Positions 12,243-22,647 of a DNA stretch of 64,000 bases are shown piece by piece. Positions within the stretch are counted from its first letter, which is position 1; every line of letters begins with the position of its first letter. Origin of the DNA: Wenyingzhuangia marina (lineage in GTDB: Bacteria > Bacteroidota > Bacteroidia > Flavobacteriales > Flavobacteriaceae); NCBI RefSeq assembly GCF_900130035.1, contig NZ_FQXQ01000001.1:868001-932000 (forward strand), given 5' to 3'. The notes under the pieces are model-generated. The model worked only from the letters and a program-made list of their open reading frames with translations, was not told where the DNA came from and did no database searches. A program made the translations under genes and the position numbers.

Positions 12243-15158
12243 ATGAAAAAAACATTATTAATATTATTTGCGACGATTTTAATTCCGGTAGGAATGATGG
12301 CCCAAAAAACGGTCTCAGGAATTGTAAAAGACAAAGCTACAGATTTGCCAATTGGTGGTGTTTCTATTTTGATAGAAAATACAAATAAAGGAACAATTAC
12401 TGATTTTGATGGGAATTACAATTTACAATTAGATGATAATGACCCAAAAAACATTGTGATTTCGTATTTAGGATACAAAACACAAATATTAGCCATTCCA
12501 TTAAATGGAAGGTTGGATGTTGTGTTAGAGGAAGATGTAACTAGTTTAACTGCTGTGAATTTAACAGTAGGGTATGGGTCTATGAAAAAAGATGACATGA
12601 CTGGCTCGGCAGATTTAGTTACAACTAAAGATTTTAATCCAGGTCCAGTACAATCACCACAACAATTAATTACAGGTAAAGTTGCAGGGGTAACAGTTAC
12701 TTCAGGAAGTGGTGCGCCTGGAGATAAGCAGAACATTGTGATAAGAGGTGTAGGTTCTTTGTCTTTAAGTAGTGCTCCACTAATTGTACTTGATGGAATT
12801 CCGTTAAGCGATTCAACAGTAGGAGGTGCTAGAGATGTGTTGAATACAATCAATCCCAATGATGTAGAAAGTATGGTAGTGTTAAAAGATGCTTCAGCAA
12901 CGTCTATCTACGGTTCTAGAGGTGCAAACGGAGTAATTTTAATTACAACCAAAAGAGGGAAAAATGGAGCATTTAAGTTTTCCTATAATACCATGACTTC
13001 GGTGGCAACTCCTTTTCAAAAAGCAGATGTTTTAGGAGCGGATGAATTTAGACAATTAGTTACCTCCTTAACCAAGTCAGCAGATATTGCTAAATTAGGA
13101 AGTGCAAATACAGATTGGCAAGACCAAATTTATCAAACTGCTTTTGGACAACAACACGACTTTAGTGCATTGGGAAGTTTTCTAAATACACCAATGAGAT
13201 TTTCTGTTGGATATAGTGATCAAGATGGTATTTTAAAGACAGATAATTTTAAAAGAACCACCGCTTCATTAAACTTATCTCCTTCATTTTTTGAAGATCA
13301 TTTAAAAATTGAGATCAATGGTAGAGGAAATTATACAGAAAACTTTTTTGCGAATAGAGGTGCAATTAGTTCAGCTAGTGATTTCGATCCGACACAATCA
13401 GTTTACGATCCTAATTCAATTTTTGATGGGTATTACGCATGGACAGGTACTAATGGTTACCAATTAAACTTAGTGCCAACAAACCCGGTTGCTTTATTAA
13501 ATTTAGTGAGTGATTCTGCTGAAGTAAGAAGGTTTATTGGAAATACAAAAGTAGATTATAAATTACACTTCTTCCCTGATGTTACAGCTACGTTAAATGC
13601 AGGTGTAGATATGGCAAATAGTAATGGGAGAAAAGTAACTTCTGCAAGTATTCCAACTTCGGATACTAGTTTTGATGGTTCTAGAACTGAGTATATTAAT
13701 GAATCTACAAACACATTGTTAGATTTTTATTTAACATATCAAAAAGATTTTGATAAGCACGGTATTAACTTAGTTGGTGGTTATTCATTTCAAAAGTTTG
13801 ACGTAGATAACTATAATTATGATAGTGAAAAAGAACAAAATGGAAATGATTTTGAGTTTATCGATAAAAACAGAAACACCTTATTGTCTTACTTTGGAAG
13901 ACTAAACTATGATTTTGATGGTAAGTATTTATTAACAGCAACTTTAAGAGCTGATGCCTCTTCAAAATTAAATCCAGATAACCGTTGGGGGCTTTTCTCT
14001 TCATTTGCTGCTGCATGGAATATTCATAAAGAAAGTTTCTTAGAAGGTAACCAGAATATTAATGAGTTAAAGTTAAGATTAGGATATGGAGAAGTAGGGA
14101 ATGTAAATGGTTTGGGAGATTACTTATTCTTAACACGTTACTCAGGAAGTCAATCTACTGCTAACTATCAGTTTGGTTCTCAATATTACCAAACTTATCG
14201 TCCTAATCCAGTAAATACAAACTTGCGATGGGAAGTAGGTAGAACTTATAATGCAGGTATTGATTATGCGTTTTTTAACAGAAAAATTAGTGGTTCGTTA
14301 AATGTATATCTTAAAGAAACTCAAGATTTAATTGCCAATACAGTAGTGGATCCTTTTACCAATTTTGGGAATAGAATCGATGCAAATATTGGTGATATGG
14401 AAAACAAAGGAATTGAGTTTAGTATAAATTGGAAGACTGTTTCTACTGAAACCTTAAAAGTGAATTTAGGTTATAATATTGCTTATAATAACAATCAAGT
14501 AACAAGATTGCCAGATCAACAGTTTGTTGGAGGGATTAGTGGAGGTACAGGAAACAATGTACAAACACATATAGAAGGAGCTGCTCCTTTTAGTTATTTG
14601 GTTTATCAACAATTATATGATACTAATGGAAAACCAATTGAAGGTGCATATGTTGATAGAGATCATAATGGAGTCATCAACGACAAGGATAAGTATCTAT
14701 ACAAAAATCCATATGCAAATGTTACAATGGGGTTCAATACTAGCATTCAGTACAGAAGCATTGACTTTAATATGGTGACTAGAGCTAGTTTAGGAAATTA
14801 TGTTTATAACAATGTTTCTTCTAGTAAAGGATATGCTAATAGACTGAATGAAACTTCTATTTTAAATAATATTAACAGAGGTTACTTTACAACAGAATTT
14901 AAAGAAATGACACAATCTAATTTATTGAGTGATCATTATGTAGAGAATGCTTCATTTTTCAAAATAGATAACATTACACTAGGCTATACCTTGCCAAAAG
15001 TATTTGAAAAAGTAAAGATTAGACTTTATAGTTCTGTTCAAAATGTACTAACCATTACTGACTACAGTGGTATAGATCCAGAAGTGAATTTAGGTATCGA
15101 TAATAATTTATACCCAAGACCTAGAACATACGTCTTTGGTTTAAATGTTAATTTTTAA
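12243..15158 (+). CDS. susC: SusC-like TonB-dependent outer-membrane receptor
   Basis: The 971-residue protein imports oligosaccharides across the outer membrane with its SusD lid and TonB energy. It has a signal peptide (to ~residue 20, MMAQ) and a carboxypeptidase-D-like regulatory domain (KTVSGIVKDKATDLPIGGVSI onward, ~22-100). The plug follows (VGYGSMKKDDMTGS, then GVTVTSGSGAPGD, DGIPL, and the SIYGSRGANGVILITTKRG signature ending near 246), then a ~700-residue beta barrel ending in aromatic FGLNVNF. Position within the amylase/phosphorylase cluster makes maltodextrin the likely cargo. It is followed 11 bases later by susD. Confidence 0.95.
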   Translation: MKKTLLILFATILIPVGMMAQKTVSGIVKDKATDLPIGGVSILIENTNKGTITDFDGNYNLQLDDNDPKNIVISYLGYKTQILAIPLNGRLDVVLEEDVTSLTAVNLTVGYGSMKKDDMTGSADLVTTKDFNPGPVQSPQQLITGKVAGVTVTSGSGAPGDKQNIVIRGVGSLSLSSAPLIVLDGIPLSDSTVGGARDVLNTINPNDVESMVVLKDASATSIYGSRGANGVILITTKRGKNGAFKFSYNTMTSVATPFQKADVLGADEFRQLVTSLTKSADIAKLGSANTDWQDQIYQTAFGQQHDFSALGSFLNTPMRFSVGYSDQDGILKTDNFKRTTASLNLSPSFFEDHLKIEINGRGNYTENFFANRGAISSASDFDPTQSVYDPNSIFDGYYAWTGTNGYQLNLVPTNPVALLNLVSDSAEVRRFIGNTKVDYKLHFFPDVTATLNAGVDMANSNGRKVTSASIPTSDTSFDGSRTEYINESTNTLLDFYLTYQKDFDKHGINLVGGYSFQKFDVDNYNYDSEKEQNGNDFEFIDKNRNTLLSYFGRLNYDFDGKYLLTATLRADASSKLNPDNRWGLFSSFAAAWNIHKESFLEGNQNINELKLRLGYGEVGNVNGLGDYLFLTRYSGSQSTANYQFGSQYYQTYRPNPVNTNLRWEVGRTYNAGIDYAFFNRKISGSLNVYLKETQDLIANTVVDPFTNFGNRIDANIGDMENKGIEFSINWKTVSTETLKVNLGYNIAYNNNQVTRLPDQQFVGGISGGTGNNVQTHIEGAAPFSYLVYQQLYDTNGKPIEGAYVDRDHNGVINDKDKYLYKNPYANVTMGFNTSIQYRSIDFNMVTRASLGNYVYNNVSSSKGYANRLNETSILNNINRGYFTTEFKEMTQSNLLSDHYVENASFFKIDNITLGYTLPKVFEKVKIRLYSSVQNVLTITDYSGIDPEVNLGIDNNLYPRPRTYVFGLNVNF

Positions 15159-15169
15159 AAAATATTAAG

Positions 15170-16792
15170 ATGAAAAATAACAAATATATATGGATTGCAT
15201 CTATTGTCTCAATAATGACTTTTTCAAGTTGTACTAATGAGTTAGATCAGTCACCAATAGATCCAGATAGTTTTACAGAGAAAAATGTGTTCTCTAATGT
15301 AGAAAATGTAAAGAGTGCTTTGGCTAAAGTATATGCAAGTTTGGTTTTAACAGGCCAAAGTGGTCCAGCGGGAGATGCCGATATCCAAGGAATTGATGAA
15401 GGAACCTCTCAGTTTTCAAGAATGTTGTTTTATATGAATGAGTTAACTACTGACCACGCAGTGGTTGGGTGGGGAGATCCTGGTTTGCCAGATTTGCACG
15501 AAATGTCTTGGTCATCAAGCAATACATTAACAGAAGCTATGTATTACAGATTGGCTCAAGTAGTATCATTCAGTAATTCATTTATTGTTAATGCAACACC
15601 ATTAAATGACGATGTTGAGGTTCAGTATTATATTGCAGAGGCAAGGTTTTTAAGAGCATATGCTTATTACAATTTACTAGATTTATATGGAGCAGTGCCT
15701 ATTACTACAACCATTTCTACAGAGTTACCTTTGCAAATGACTAGAAAACAAGTGTTTGAGTTTGTTGAAGGGGAGCTTTTAGATGTTCAAAACTTATTAA
15801 AAGATAGTGGTGCTAACGAATATGGAAGGGTAGATAAAGTTGCTGCATGGGCGTTATTATCACGTTTGTATTTAAATGCTGAGGTATATATTAATGAAAA
15901 TAAGTATAATGAATGTGTAACTTTTTCTGAAAAAGTTATTAATTCTTCATATATCATTAACACAATAGATGCTAACTCTAATGGAACTGCGTATGATGAG
16001 TTGTTCTTAGCAGATAATGATTCAAATGGGGCACAAAATGAATTTATTTTTGCTTTAAATTTTGATGGACTAAATTCTCAAACTTACGCTGGAACTACTT
16101 TTTTAATACACGCTTCTATTGGAGGAACTATGGATCCAGCTGATTTTGGTGTAAATGGAGGTTGGTTTGGTTTAAGAACAACTAAAACTTTGGTGCAAAA
16201 ATTTTCTTCTTCGGTAACAGGAAGTGATTCAGGTGGAGATCCTATTGCATGGTCAGATACTAGAGCGATGTTTTATACAGATGGTCAAAATTTAGAAATC
16301 ACAACTATTGCTAATGAATTTACAGATGGTTATGCTGTTACAAAATTTAAGAATGTAGATTCAAACGGAGCTCCGGGGAGTGATGCTACAGGAAATTTTA
16401 CCGATACAGATTTACCCATGATACGTTTGGCCGAAATTTATTTAAACTATGCTGAAGCAACTGTTAGAGGTGGAGCAGGGAGTATAGGAACGGCGGTTGA
16501 TTTAATGAACGAATTAAGAGAAAGAGCTTATGGTAATCAATCAGGAAATATTGTTTCAGGAGATTTAGATATTAGTTTTATTATGAATGAAAGATCCAGA
16601 GAATTGTACTGGGAAGGCTTTAGGAGAACAGATTTGATTAGAAATAATCAGTTTACAGAATCTAGTTATTTATGGCCTTTTAAAGGAGGTGTTGCTCAAG
16701 GTATAGGAGTTGGGAAATTTAGAGATAATTTTCCATTTCCTACAAATATCATCTTGACAAACCCAAATATTGAACAGAACAATAAATACTAA
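15170..16792 (+). CDS. susD: SusD/RagB-family outer-membrane glycan-binding lipoprotein
   Basis: The 540-residue protein has a lipoprotein signal with Cys near residue 21 (MTFSSC-TNELDQSP), then the SusD alpha-helical TPR scaffold. AEARFLRAYAYYNLLDLYGAVPI is the strongest family hallmark. The C-terminal part carries IRLAEIYLNYAEA and RSRELYWEGFRRTDLIR, both standard SusD signatures. It caps the SusC barrel at the cell surface and binds the incoming glucan. Together with the following SusE-like protein it forms the surface binding complex. Confidence 0.95.
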   Translation: MKNNKYIWIASIVSIMTFSSCTNELDQSPIDPDSFTEKNVFSNVENVKSALAKVYASLVLTGQSGPAGDADIQGIDEGTSQFSRMLFYMNELTTDHAVVGWGDPGLPDLHEMSWSSSNTLTEAMYYRLAQVVSFSNSFIVNATPLNDDVEVQYYIAEARFLRAYAYYNLLDLYGAVPITTTISTELPLQMTRKQVFEFVEGELLDVQNLLKDSGANEYGRVDKVAAWALLSRLYLNAEVYINENKYNECVTFSEKVINSSYIINTIDANSNGTAYDELFLADNDSNGAQNEFIFALNFDGLNSQTYAGTTFLIHASIGGTMDPADFGVNGGWFGLRTTKTLVQKFSSSVTGSDSGGDPIAWSDTRAMFYTDGQNLEITTIANEFTDGYAVTKFKNVDSNGAPGSDATGNFTDTDLPMIRLAEIYLNYAEATVRGGAGSIGTAVDLMNELRERAYGNQSGNIVSGDLDISFIMNERSRELYWEGFRRTDLIRNNQFTESSYLWPFKGGVAQGIGVGKFRDNFPFPTNIILTNPNIEQNNKY

Positions 16793-16804
16793 AATTTGGA
16801 GATT

Positions 16805-17866
16805 ATGAAAAAAATAAATTTAAAATTAACAAGAATTATTGCGTTGATAATTCTTGTTGGGTTGAGTTCTTGTACAGATGATTCAGATATAATAATCGAG
16901 AATAACGCTACGGGACCAGTATTGTTAAATCCAAATAGTGGATCTAATTTAAAGCTGAAAATTGAAAATGAAACTAGTGTTGCCACAACTTTAGTTTGGG
17001 AAGAAAGTGATTATGGACAAAACGTATCGGTAAGCTATAAAATAGAGTTAGCATTGTCGGGAACCGATTTTGCAACACCTATAGCTGCAGGACAAACCAA
17101 TCAAAATTACTATTCGTTGACAGTTGCAGAGTTAAATACATTTGCTTTAGCTGCAGGTTTATTACCTTTTACAGAAGGGGACTTAGATTTGAGAATTTTA
17201 TCAACTATTGGTTCTCAAGCATCAGCAAAACAAGTTTCTGAGATAACAACTTTAACCATTACTCCTTATACAGCTCAGTTGCCTTCTTTGGCTGTTCCTG
17301 GAAACCATCAAGGATGGGCTCCTGCATCAGCACCTTTACTTTCTGCGTCAGCATTTGGAGAAACAGATTATGAGGGATATGTGTGGTTAAATGGAGAGTT
17401 TAAATTCATAGCTCCAGATGCTCAAGGTAATTATGCTTGGGGAAATATAGATTATGGAGATGATGGAACATTCTCTGGAGTTTTAATTGCAGATGACGAG
17501 TCTAACATTAATGCTAGCCCAGGATATTATTTTGTGGAAGTAGATACAGAAGCGTTGACTTATGCAATTACCAAATATGATTGGGGATTGATAGGTTCTG
17601 CTACTCCTGATGGATGGGATGCTGATCAAGATATGACGTATGATGCGGTAAATGATGTGTGGACAATTACGCTAGATTTGATTTCTGGAGAAATTAAATT
17701 TAGAGCGAATGATGCTTGGGATTGGAATTATGGAGATGCAGGTACAGATGGTATTCTAGATTTAAATGATGGAACTAATATACCTATTGCAGAGGCAGGT
17801 AATTATACAATTGTTCTAGACTTTGGAACACCAAGAGAGTATACTTATACCGTTACAAAAAACTAG
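16805..17866 (+). CDS. susE: SusE-like surface starch-binding lipoprotein
   Basis: I chose the ATG at 16805 (353 residues): a TTG lies three codons earlier, but the lipoprotein signal (MKKINLKLTRII...GLSSC, Cys ~21) begins here and a GGAG lies just upstream. After the signal comes a SusE-type N-terminal fibronectin-like domain (ATTLVWEESDYGQNVSVSYKIE). Two C-terminal starch-binding Ig-like modules follow, recognised by PGNHQGWAPA and GSATPDGWDADQDM with NDVWTITLDL, and with aromatic residues that would stack on glucose units. It binds glucan at the cell surface. No separate SusF gene follows. Confidence 0.85.
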   Translation: MKKINLKLTRIIALIILVGLSSCTDDSDIIIENNATGPVLLNPNSGSNLKLKIENETSVATTLVWEESDYGQNVSVSYKIELALSGTDFATPIAAGQTNQNYYSLTVAELNTFALAAGLLPFTEGDLDLRILSTIGSQASAKQVSEITTLTITPYTAQLPSLAVPGNHQGWAPASAPLLSASAFGETDYEGYVWLNGEFKFIAPDAQGNYAWGNIDYGDDGTFSGVLIADDESNINASPGYYFVEVDTEALTYAITKYDWGLIGSATPDGWDADQDMTYDAVNDVWTITLDLISGEIKFRANDAWDWNYGDAGTDGILDLNDGTNIPIAEAGNYTIVLDFGTPREYTYTVTKN

Positions 17867-17882
17867 ATTTGATGAAATAAAG

Positions 17883-17920
17883 AAGTCTGTTTGAGTTCGT
17901 GTCAAACAGACTTTTTGTTT
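17883..17920 (+). terminator. Intrinsic terminator after susE
   Basis: A 12-bp perfect stem AAGTCTGTTTGA/TCAAACAGACTT (17883-17894 with 17902-17913) with a 7-base loop is followed by TTTTTGTTTTTT. It probably ends most susCDE transcripts, leaving the amylase at lower level or under its own promoter. Confidence 0.85.
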
Positions 17921-17991
17921 TTTAATTCATTAGAATTTTCTAACAAAGTTCATATGTTGGGTTGTAAAATTCTATGTTTAAAACAGATGAA

Positions 17992-20901
17992 ATGAGAAAA
18001 AAATTACATTTATTAATAGGAATTCTTTGTAGTAGTTTTGGTTTTGGACAAGTGGTAATTACTCCTTTTCCTTATGAAATAGATCAAGAGACGTCTATTA
18101 CAATTACGGTAGATCCTAATAGCAGTTTAACAGATAGCAATGGGTTTAACAATCCTGCTAAAGTATACCTGCACTCTGGTGTGGGAACCGATGCAAACCC
18201 GTGGATACATGCTGTTGGAAATTGGGGGCAAGATGATGGCGTTGGAGAAATGACCTTGATAAATGGCCTTTGGTCTATTACATTTGTACCTAAGGATTAT
18301 TATGGTTTGTCTTCTTCAGCTTTTTCATCCATCACCAAAATGGGAATGGTTTTTAGAAACGAAGATGGAACTCAGCAATTTAAAGATAATGGAGGAATCG
18401 ATTTTTTGTTTAAAGTAGGGTCTTTTCAATTGAATTTAACAAGTCCAGAAGAAGGAAGTACAACTATTATAAATTCAGGAGAAGAGGTAGCTGTTGCCGC
18501 TTCTAATACAGATGGAAATGCTACATATACCTTAAAGACTCAAAACGGAGATGTAGTAAATACGCAATCAAGTATTTCATCATATAATTACACCATCACA
18601 AATATTACGGAGAATGATATTTATACATTAGAGGTAACAAAAGATGGGAAAACCATTTCTAGGGACTTTAATGTAATTGTAGATCCGGGAACTATAAATG
18701 AGACCATGCCTTTAGGTTTAAAAAATGGAATTAACAGGGTTTCAGCTTCTGATGCAATTTTGGTTTTAGATGCACCAAACAAAGATTTTGTATATGTAGC
18801 CGGTAGTTTTAATGGGTATCATCCCAATACCACTTACGCCATGAAAAAAGATGCAGTTTCTGGTAAATTTTGGTTGTCGCTTACAGGTTTAAACGCTTCG
18901 GAAATATATAATTATCAATATTGGGTAGTTGATAAAACTCCTATTGCAAATTCACCAAGCATGGTAAAAACAGCAGATCCTTTTTCTACTTTGGTGCTTT
19001 CTCCTTTTGATGATCCATCTATTTCTGCAGCAACATATCCAAACATGCCAACGTATCCTAATGGTCAAGAAAGAGAAGTAACGGTATTGCAAACAGAAGG
19101 AGATGGCTATACTTGGCAAGTAAACAACTTTGTAAAACCTAAAAAGGAAGATTTAATAGTTTACGAAGTATTGGTTAGAGATTTTGATGCGGATAGAAAC
19201 TATCAAGATTTAATTGATAAGATGGCTTATTTTAAAGGTTTAAATATCAATGCAATTGAATTGATGCCCGTAATGGAGTTTGAAGGGAATGAAAGTTGGG
19301 GATACAATACTTCTTTTCATATGGCTTTAGACAAAGCTTACGGTACAGCTGCTAAGTTTAAGGAACTGGTAGATGTATGTCATCAAAATGGGATAGCGGT
19401 AATTTTAGACATTGCTTTAAATCACGCTTTTGGAAGAAATCCTTTGGTACGTATGTGGATGAACGATGCGGATGGAGACGGATGGGGAGAGCCTAGTTCT
19501 GAGAATCCTTATTTTAATGAAGCTCCAAAGCATAGCTACAATGTGGGTTCAGATTTTAACCATCAACAGGTAAGAACCCAAGCTTATGTAAAGCAAGTAG
19601 TGGAGTACTGGATTGAAGAGTTTAAAATTGATGGATACCGTTGGGATTTAACCAAAGGATTTACACAGAATTGTACGGAGTCTGGAGAGTCTTGTACCAA
19701 TGCTTATCAACAAGATCGAGTAGATATTTTAAAACAATATGCAGATTACCAATGGGATTTAGACCCAACACAATATGTGATTTTTGAACATTTAGGAACC
19801 AATAATGAAGAGCAACAGTGGGCAAATTATAGAGTTGATGGAGAATCTGATGGAGTTTCTAAAGGAATAATGATGTGGGGGAAAGTTACGGATGCTTACA
19901 ATCAGTTAACCATGGGCTATTCTAATAACGCAGATATTTCTGCCATGGATTATAGAAACAAAGGATTTAGTAAACCAAGGTTGTTAGGATATGCAGAAAG
20001 TCATGATGAGGAGCGATTGATGTATCAGAATTTAACTTTTGGTAATTCAGCTTTGTCAAGTCACGATGTAAAAGACTTGGATGTTTCTTTGTCTAGAATG
20101 TCGGCACATGGAGCCTCTTTAATTACCATTCCTGGTCCTAAAATGATATGGCACTTTGCTGAGCTGGGAATGGAGAATTCAATTTATACCTGTAATAGCG
20201 GTGTGGTTAATACTCCTAGTGATTCTGTTTCTGGAGATTGTAAGTTAGACACAAAGCCTCAACCTCAATGGGTAAATAATTGGATGCAAACCACAGCGAG
20301 AAAAAATATATATGATGACTGGGCTAGACTTATAGAGTTAAAAATTGAGGAGCCTGTTTTTGAAGGAGATTTTAGTATTAGTCCAGATGGGAATAATATC
20401 AAACAAAGAATATACATATGGGATGATAATATTGCCAGTTCGGAATTGAAAAATGTAGTGGTATTGTCTAATTTTTCAGTGGCAAATTTATCTCTAAATC
20501 CTAATTTTCCTTATGCAGGTAGATGGTATGATTTGATGGATGTTACAGGTCAAACTTATATTGATGTTAACAATACAACAGATGAAATTGCAATTAATGC
20601 AGGTCAGTTTAAAATCTACGGAAATCAACCCTCTATTAAACTATTAAGTAACGATCGCGTTGAAAAAAACAGTTCTTCTGTTAACATTCAACCCAATCCA
20701 AATTCAGGTAAATTTCAATTGACAATAGATCGTGCAAGTACTGTTGTGGTTTATGATATGACTGGAAGATTGTTAAAGTCTTTTCAAGGTGATTTTAACT
20801 CAGAAACATTTTTTGATGTTAGTGAGTTAGAAAAAGGAATATATGTTTTAAAAATAAAGAAAGACAATATTTCTTTTGTAGAGAGATTAGTTAAGCAATA
20901 G
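17992..20901 (+). CDS. Secreted GH13 alpha-amylase with CBM48-like module and T9SS sorting domain
   Basis: I prefer the ATG at 17992 (969 residues) to the in-frame ATG at 17974, because the signal peptide MRKKLHLLIGILCSSFGFGQ starts there. Two N-terminal beta-rich modules are followed by a CBM48-like segment (FVYVAGSFNGYHP). The GH13 barrel then carries DIALNH, GYRWDLTKG (nucleophile Asp552), FEHLG (acid/base Glu599) and ESHDEER (Asp672). The last ~75 residues (NIQPNPNSGKFQLTI...VYDMTGRLLKS...GIYVLKI...ERLVKQ) form a type A T9SS C-terminal sorting domain. It therefore takes the SusG role (first cut of starch outside the cell), exported by T9SS instead of lipid-anchored. Confidence 0.92.
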   Translation: MRKKLHLLIGILCSSFGFGQVVITPFPYEIDQETSITITVDPNSSLTDSNGFNNPAKVYLHSGVGTDANPWIHAVGNWGQDDGVGEMTLINGLWSITFVPKDYYGLSSSAFSSITKMGMVFRNEDGTQQFKDNGGIDFLFKVGSFQLNLTSPEEGSTTIINSGEEVAVAASNTDGNATYTLKTQNGDVVNTQSSISSYNYTITNITENDIYTLEVTKDGKTISRDFNVIVDPGTINETMPLGLKNGINRVSASDAILVLDAPNKDFVYVAGSFNGYHPNTTYAMKKDAVSGKFWLSLTGLNASEIYNYQYWVVDKTPIANSPSMVKTADPFSTLVLSPFDDPSISAATYPNMPTYPNGQEREVTVLQTEGDGYTWQVNNFVKPKKEDLIVYEVLVRDFDADRNYQDLIDKMAYFKGLNINAIELMPVMEFEGNESWGYNTSFHMALDKAYGTAAKFKELVDVCHQNGIAVILDIALNHAFGRNPLVRMWMNDADGDGWGEPSSENPYFNEAPKHSYNVGSDFNHQQVRTQAYVKQVVEYWIEEFKIDGYRWDLTKGFTQNCTESGESCTNAYQQDRVDILKQYADYQWDLDPTQYVIFEHLGTNNEEQQWANYRVDGESDGVSKGIMMWGKVTDAYNQLTMGYSNNADISAMDYRNKGFSKPRLLGYAESHDEERLMYQNLTFGNSALSSHDVKDLDVSLSRMSAHGASLITIPGPKMIWHFAELGMENSIYTCNSGVVNTPSDSVSGDCKLDTKPQPQWVNNWMQTTARKNIYDDWARLIELKIEEPVFEGDFSISPDGNNIKQRIYIWDDNIASSELKNVVVLSNFSVANLSLNPNFPYAGRWYDLMDVTGQTYIDVNNTTDEIAINAGQFKIYGNQPSIKLLSNDRVEKNSSSVNIQPNPNSGKFQLTIDRASTVVVYDMTGRLLKSFQGDFNSETFFDVSELEKGIYVLKIKKDNISFVERLVKQ

Positions 20902-20925
20902 ATAAATATTGAAAGTTAATATTGG

Positions 20926-20963
20926 TATAAAACCTAAAACCCCCAGGGTTTTAGGTTTTATAT
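20926..20963. terminator. Bidirectional terminator between amylase and mdh
   Basis: A long near-perfect palindrome (about 16 paired bases, centred on the C-rich loop at 20943-20946) carries A/T-rich ends. It separates convergent genes and can stop transcripts from both sides. Confidence 0.8.
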
Positions 20964-20976
20964 GATTAGAGATAAA

Positions 20977-21903
20977 TTAGATCTCTAACAATCCATTTGT
21001 TTTTCTAACAGCATCTGCAGAAGCTGCAAATTTTGTTGATTCAGCTTCGTTTAGTTCAATATCCACAATTTTTTCAATACCGTTTGCTCCTAATACACAT
21101 GGTACTCCAATACAAATATCAGATTGTCCGTATTCTCCTTCTAAGTATGCAGAACAAGGGAATATTTTTTTAGAATCCGTAGCAATGGCTTGTACCATGG
21201 CAGATACGGCTGCTCCAGGAGCATACCAAGCAGATGTTCCTAACATTTTAGTTAAAGTAGCTCCGCCAACCATAGTTGCTTGTGCAACTTCTTCTAATTT
21301 TTCATCAGATAAGAACTGAGTTACTGGAATAGAGTTACGTGTAGCATAACGAGTTAATGGAATCATTCCTGTGTCTGAGTGACCACCAATTACCATTCCA
21401 TCAATATCAGATAAAGGAGCTTCTAAAGCTTCAGCCAAACGATATTTAAAACGTCCAGAGTCTAAGGCTCCACCCATTCCAATAATTTTGTTTTTAGGTA
21501 ATCCTGTAGCTTTATGAGCCAAGTAAGTCATAGTATCCATTGGGTTAGAAACTACAATAATAATTACGTTAGGAGAGTGCTTAATTAAGTTTTCTGAAAC
21601 TTGTTTTACAATCCCTGCATTAATTCCAATTAATTCTTCTCTTGTCATTCCTGGTTTTCTAGGAATTCCAGAAGTAATCACTGCAACGTCAGACCCTGCG
21701 GATTTAGAATAATCATTGGTAGCTCCTATAATTTTGGTATCAAAATCATTCAAAGAGGCAGTTTGCATTAAATCCATTGCTTTCCCTTCGGCAAAATTTT
21801 CTTTAATGTCTACAATAACTACTTCCGATGCAAAATTCTTAATAGCAATATATTCTGCGCATGATGCACCAACGGCACCAGCTCCAACAACAGTTACTTT
21901 CAT
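20977..21903 (-). CDS. mdh: Malate dehydrogenase (LDH-like type)
   Basis: The 308-residue cytoplasmic enzyme oxidises malate to oxaloacetate with NAD+ in the TCA cycle. The N-terminal Rossmann loop is VGAGAVGASCAEY, and the acidic residue of VDIKE at the end of strand 2 selects NAD. Substrate-binding arginines occur in the mobile loop (ITSGIPRKPGMTREE), where RKPGMTR marks malate rather than lactate dehydrogenase. NPMD, ...GALDSGRF and the catalytic His in GGHSDTGMIP complete the site. The length matches the ~310-residue bacterial LDH-like MDH group. It appears monocistronic. Confidence 0.96.
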   Translation of the reverse strand: MKVTVVGAGAVGASCAEYIAIKNFASEVVIVDIKENFAEGKAMDLMQTASLNDFDTKIIGATNDYSKSAGSDVAVITSGIPRKPGMTREELIGINAGIVKQVSENLIKHSPNVIIIVVSNPMDTMTYLAHKATGLPKNKIIGMGGALDSGRFKYRLAEALEAPLSDIDGMVIGGHSDTGMIPLTRYATRNSIPVTQFLSDEKLEEVAQATMVGGATLTKMLGTSAWYAPGAAVSAMVQAIATDSKKIFPCSAYLEGEYGQSDICIGVPCVLGANGIEKIVDIELNEAESTKFAASADAVRKTNGLLEI

Positions 21904-22073
21904 TTTTGTTTTATTTTAGAGTGATAATTCTTTTGATTACCTAAAAATAAGGATTTGTATTGATTCATAGTATGATTTAAGTCACTAAAAACCTAAAAAT
22001 AAAAATAAATAATAATAAACGATGTTTTTAAATTCCTTGTAGGTTTGTATTATAACTAATTTTAAAGATATTT

Positions 22074-22541
22074 TTATTCAGAATCTTTTTTTAATGCTTC
22101 AATTCTGTTTTTAATTTTTTCTTGGAACTTAGGCATTTCATTTTGCATCATTTTTTCCATCAGTTCTTTGGTAATGGTAGGTGTTAGTTCAAGAAGTTTG
22201 CTTCCAGTCTTACTTTTGTAAAATTCTATCATGTAATCAATATCTTTAACACTAAAGTATTTAGCATAAATATCTACCATAGAGCCGTTAATGATATTGT
22301 TGGTGAATGTTTTAGCTTCTTCTAAAATGATAGTGTTTACTTGTTCTAGTTTTTGTTTTTCTTCTTCTGTTTTAAGATTCGATTTCATTTGTTGCTGCAT
22401 CATTGGTATCATTTGATCCATCATTTGACCAATTATTTTATCTGCTTGCATCACCTCAATCAATTCTAAAACTTTTTCCTTAGGAGCTTGTGCATTAACG
22501 GTTAATGTTAAAAACATCAATAGTGTAAAAATCTTTTTCAT
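22074..22541 (-). CDS. Secreted DUF2059-domain protein
   Basis: The 155-residue protein has a signal peptide (MKKIFTLLMFLTLTVNAQA) followed by an all-helical, Met/Gln-rich domain. The pattern IDYMIEFYKSKTGSKLLELTPTITKELMEKM corresponds to the DUF2059 consensus (helical pair with FYxSxxG). The molecular role of this family is unknown to me; location is periplasmic or secreted. It is flanked by its own intergenic regions, with a terminator separating it from the upstream DUF6588-type gene. Confidence 0.75.
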   Translation of the reverse strand: MKKIFTLLMFLTLTVNAQAPKEKVLELIEVMQADKIIGQMMDQMIPMMQQQMKSNLKTEEEKQKLEQVNTIILEEAKTFTNNIINGSMVDIYAKYFSVKDIDYMIEFYKSKTGSKLLELTPTITKELMEKMMQNEMPKFQEKIKNRIEALKKDSE

Positions 22542-22593
22542 TTTTTTAATATAGTTTTATAGTTGTGTTCTTAAAAGTAATTAAATATTACAA

Positions 22594-22627
22594 AAAAACG
22601 CACTGTGAAATAACACAGTGCGTTTTA
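22594..22627 (-). terminator. Intrinsic terminator of the DUF6588-like gene
   Basis: A 13-bp perfect stem AAAACGCACTGTG/CACAGTGCGTTTT (22595-22607 with 22614-22626) has a 6-base loop; on the minus strand a T-run follows. It ends the gene whose stop lies at 22648. Confidence 0.85.
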
Positions 22628-22647
22628 TATAAAATGTTTTATGCTGT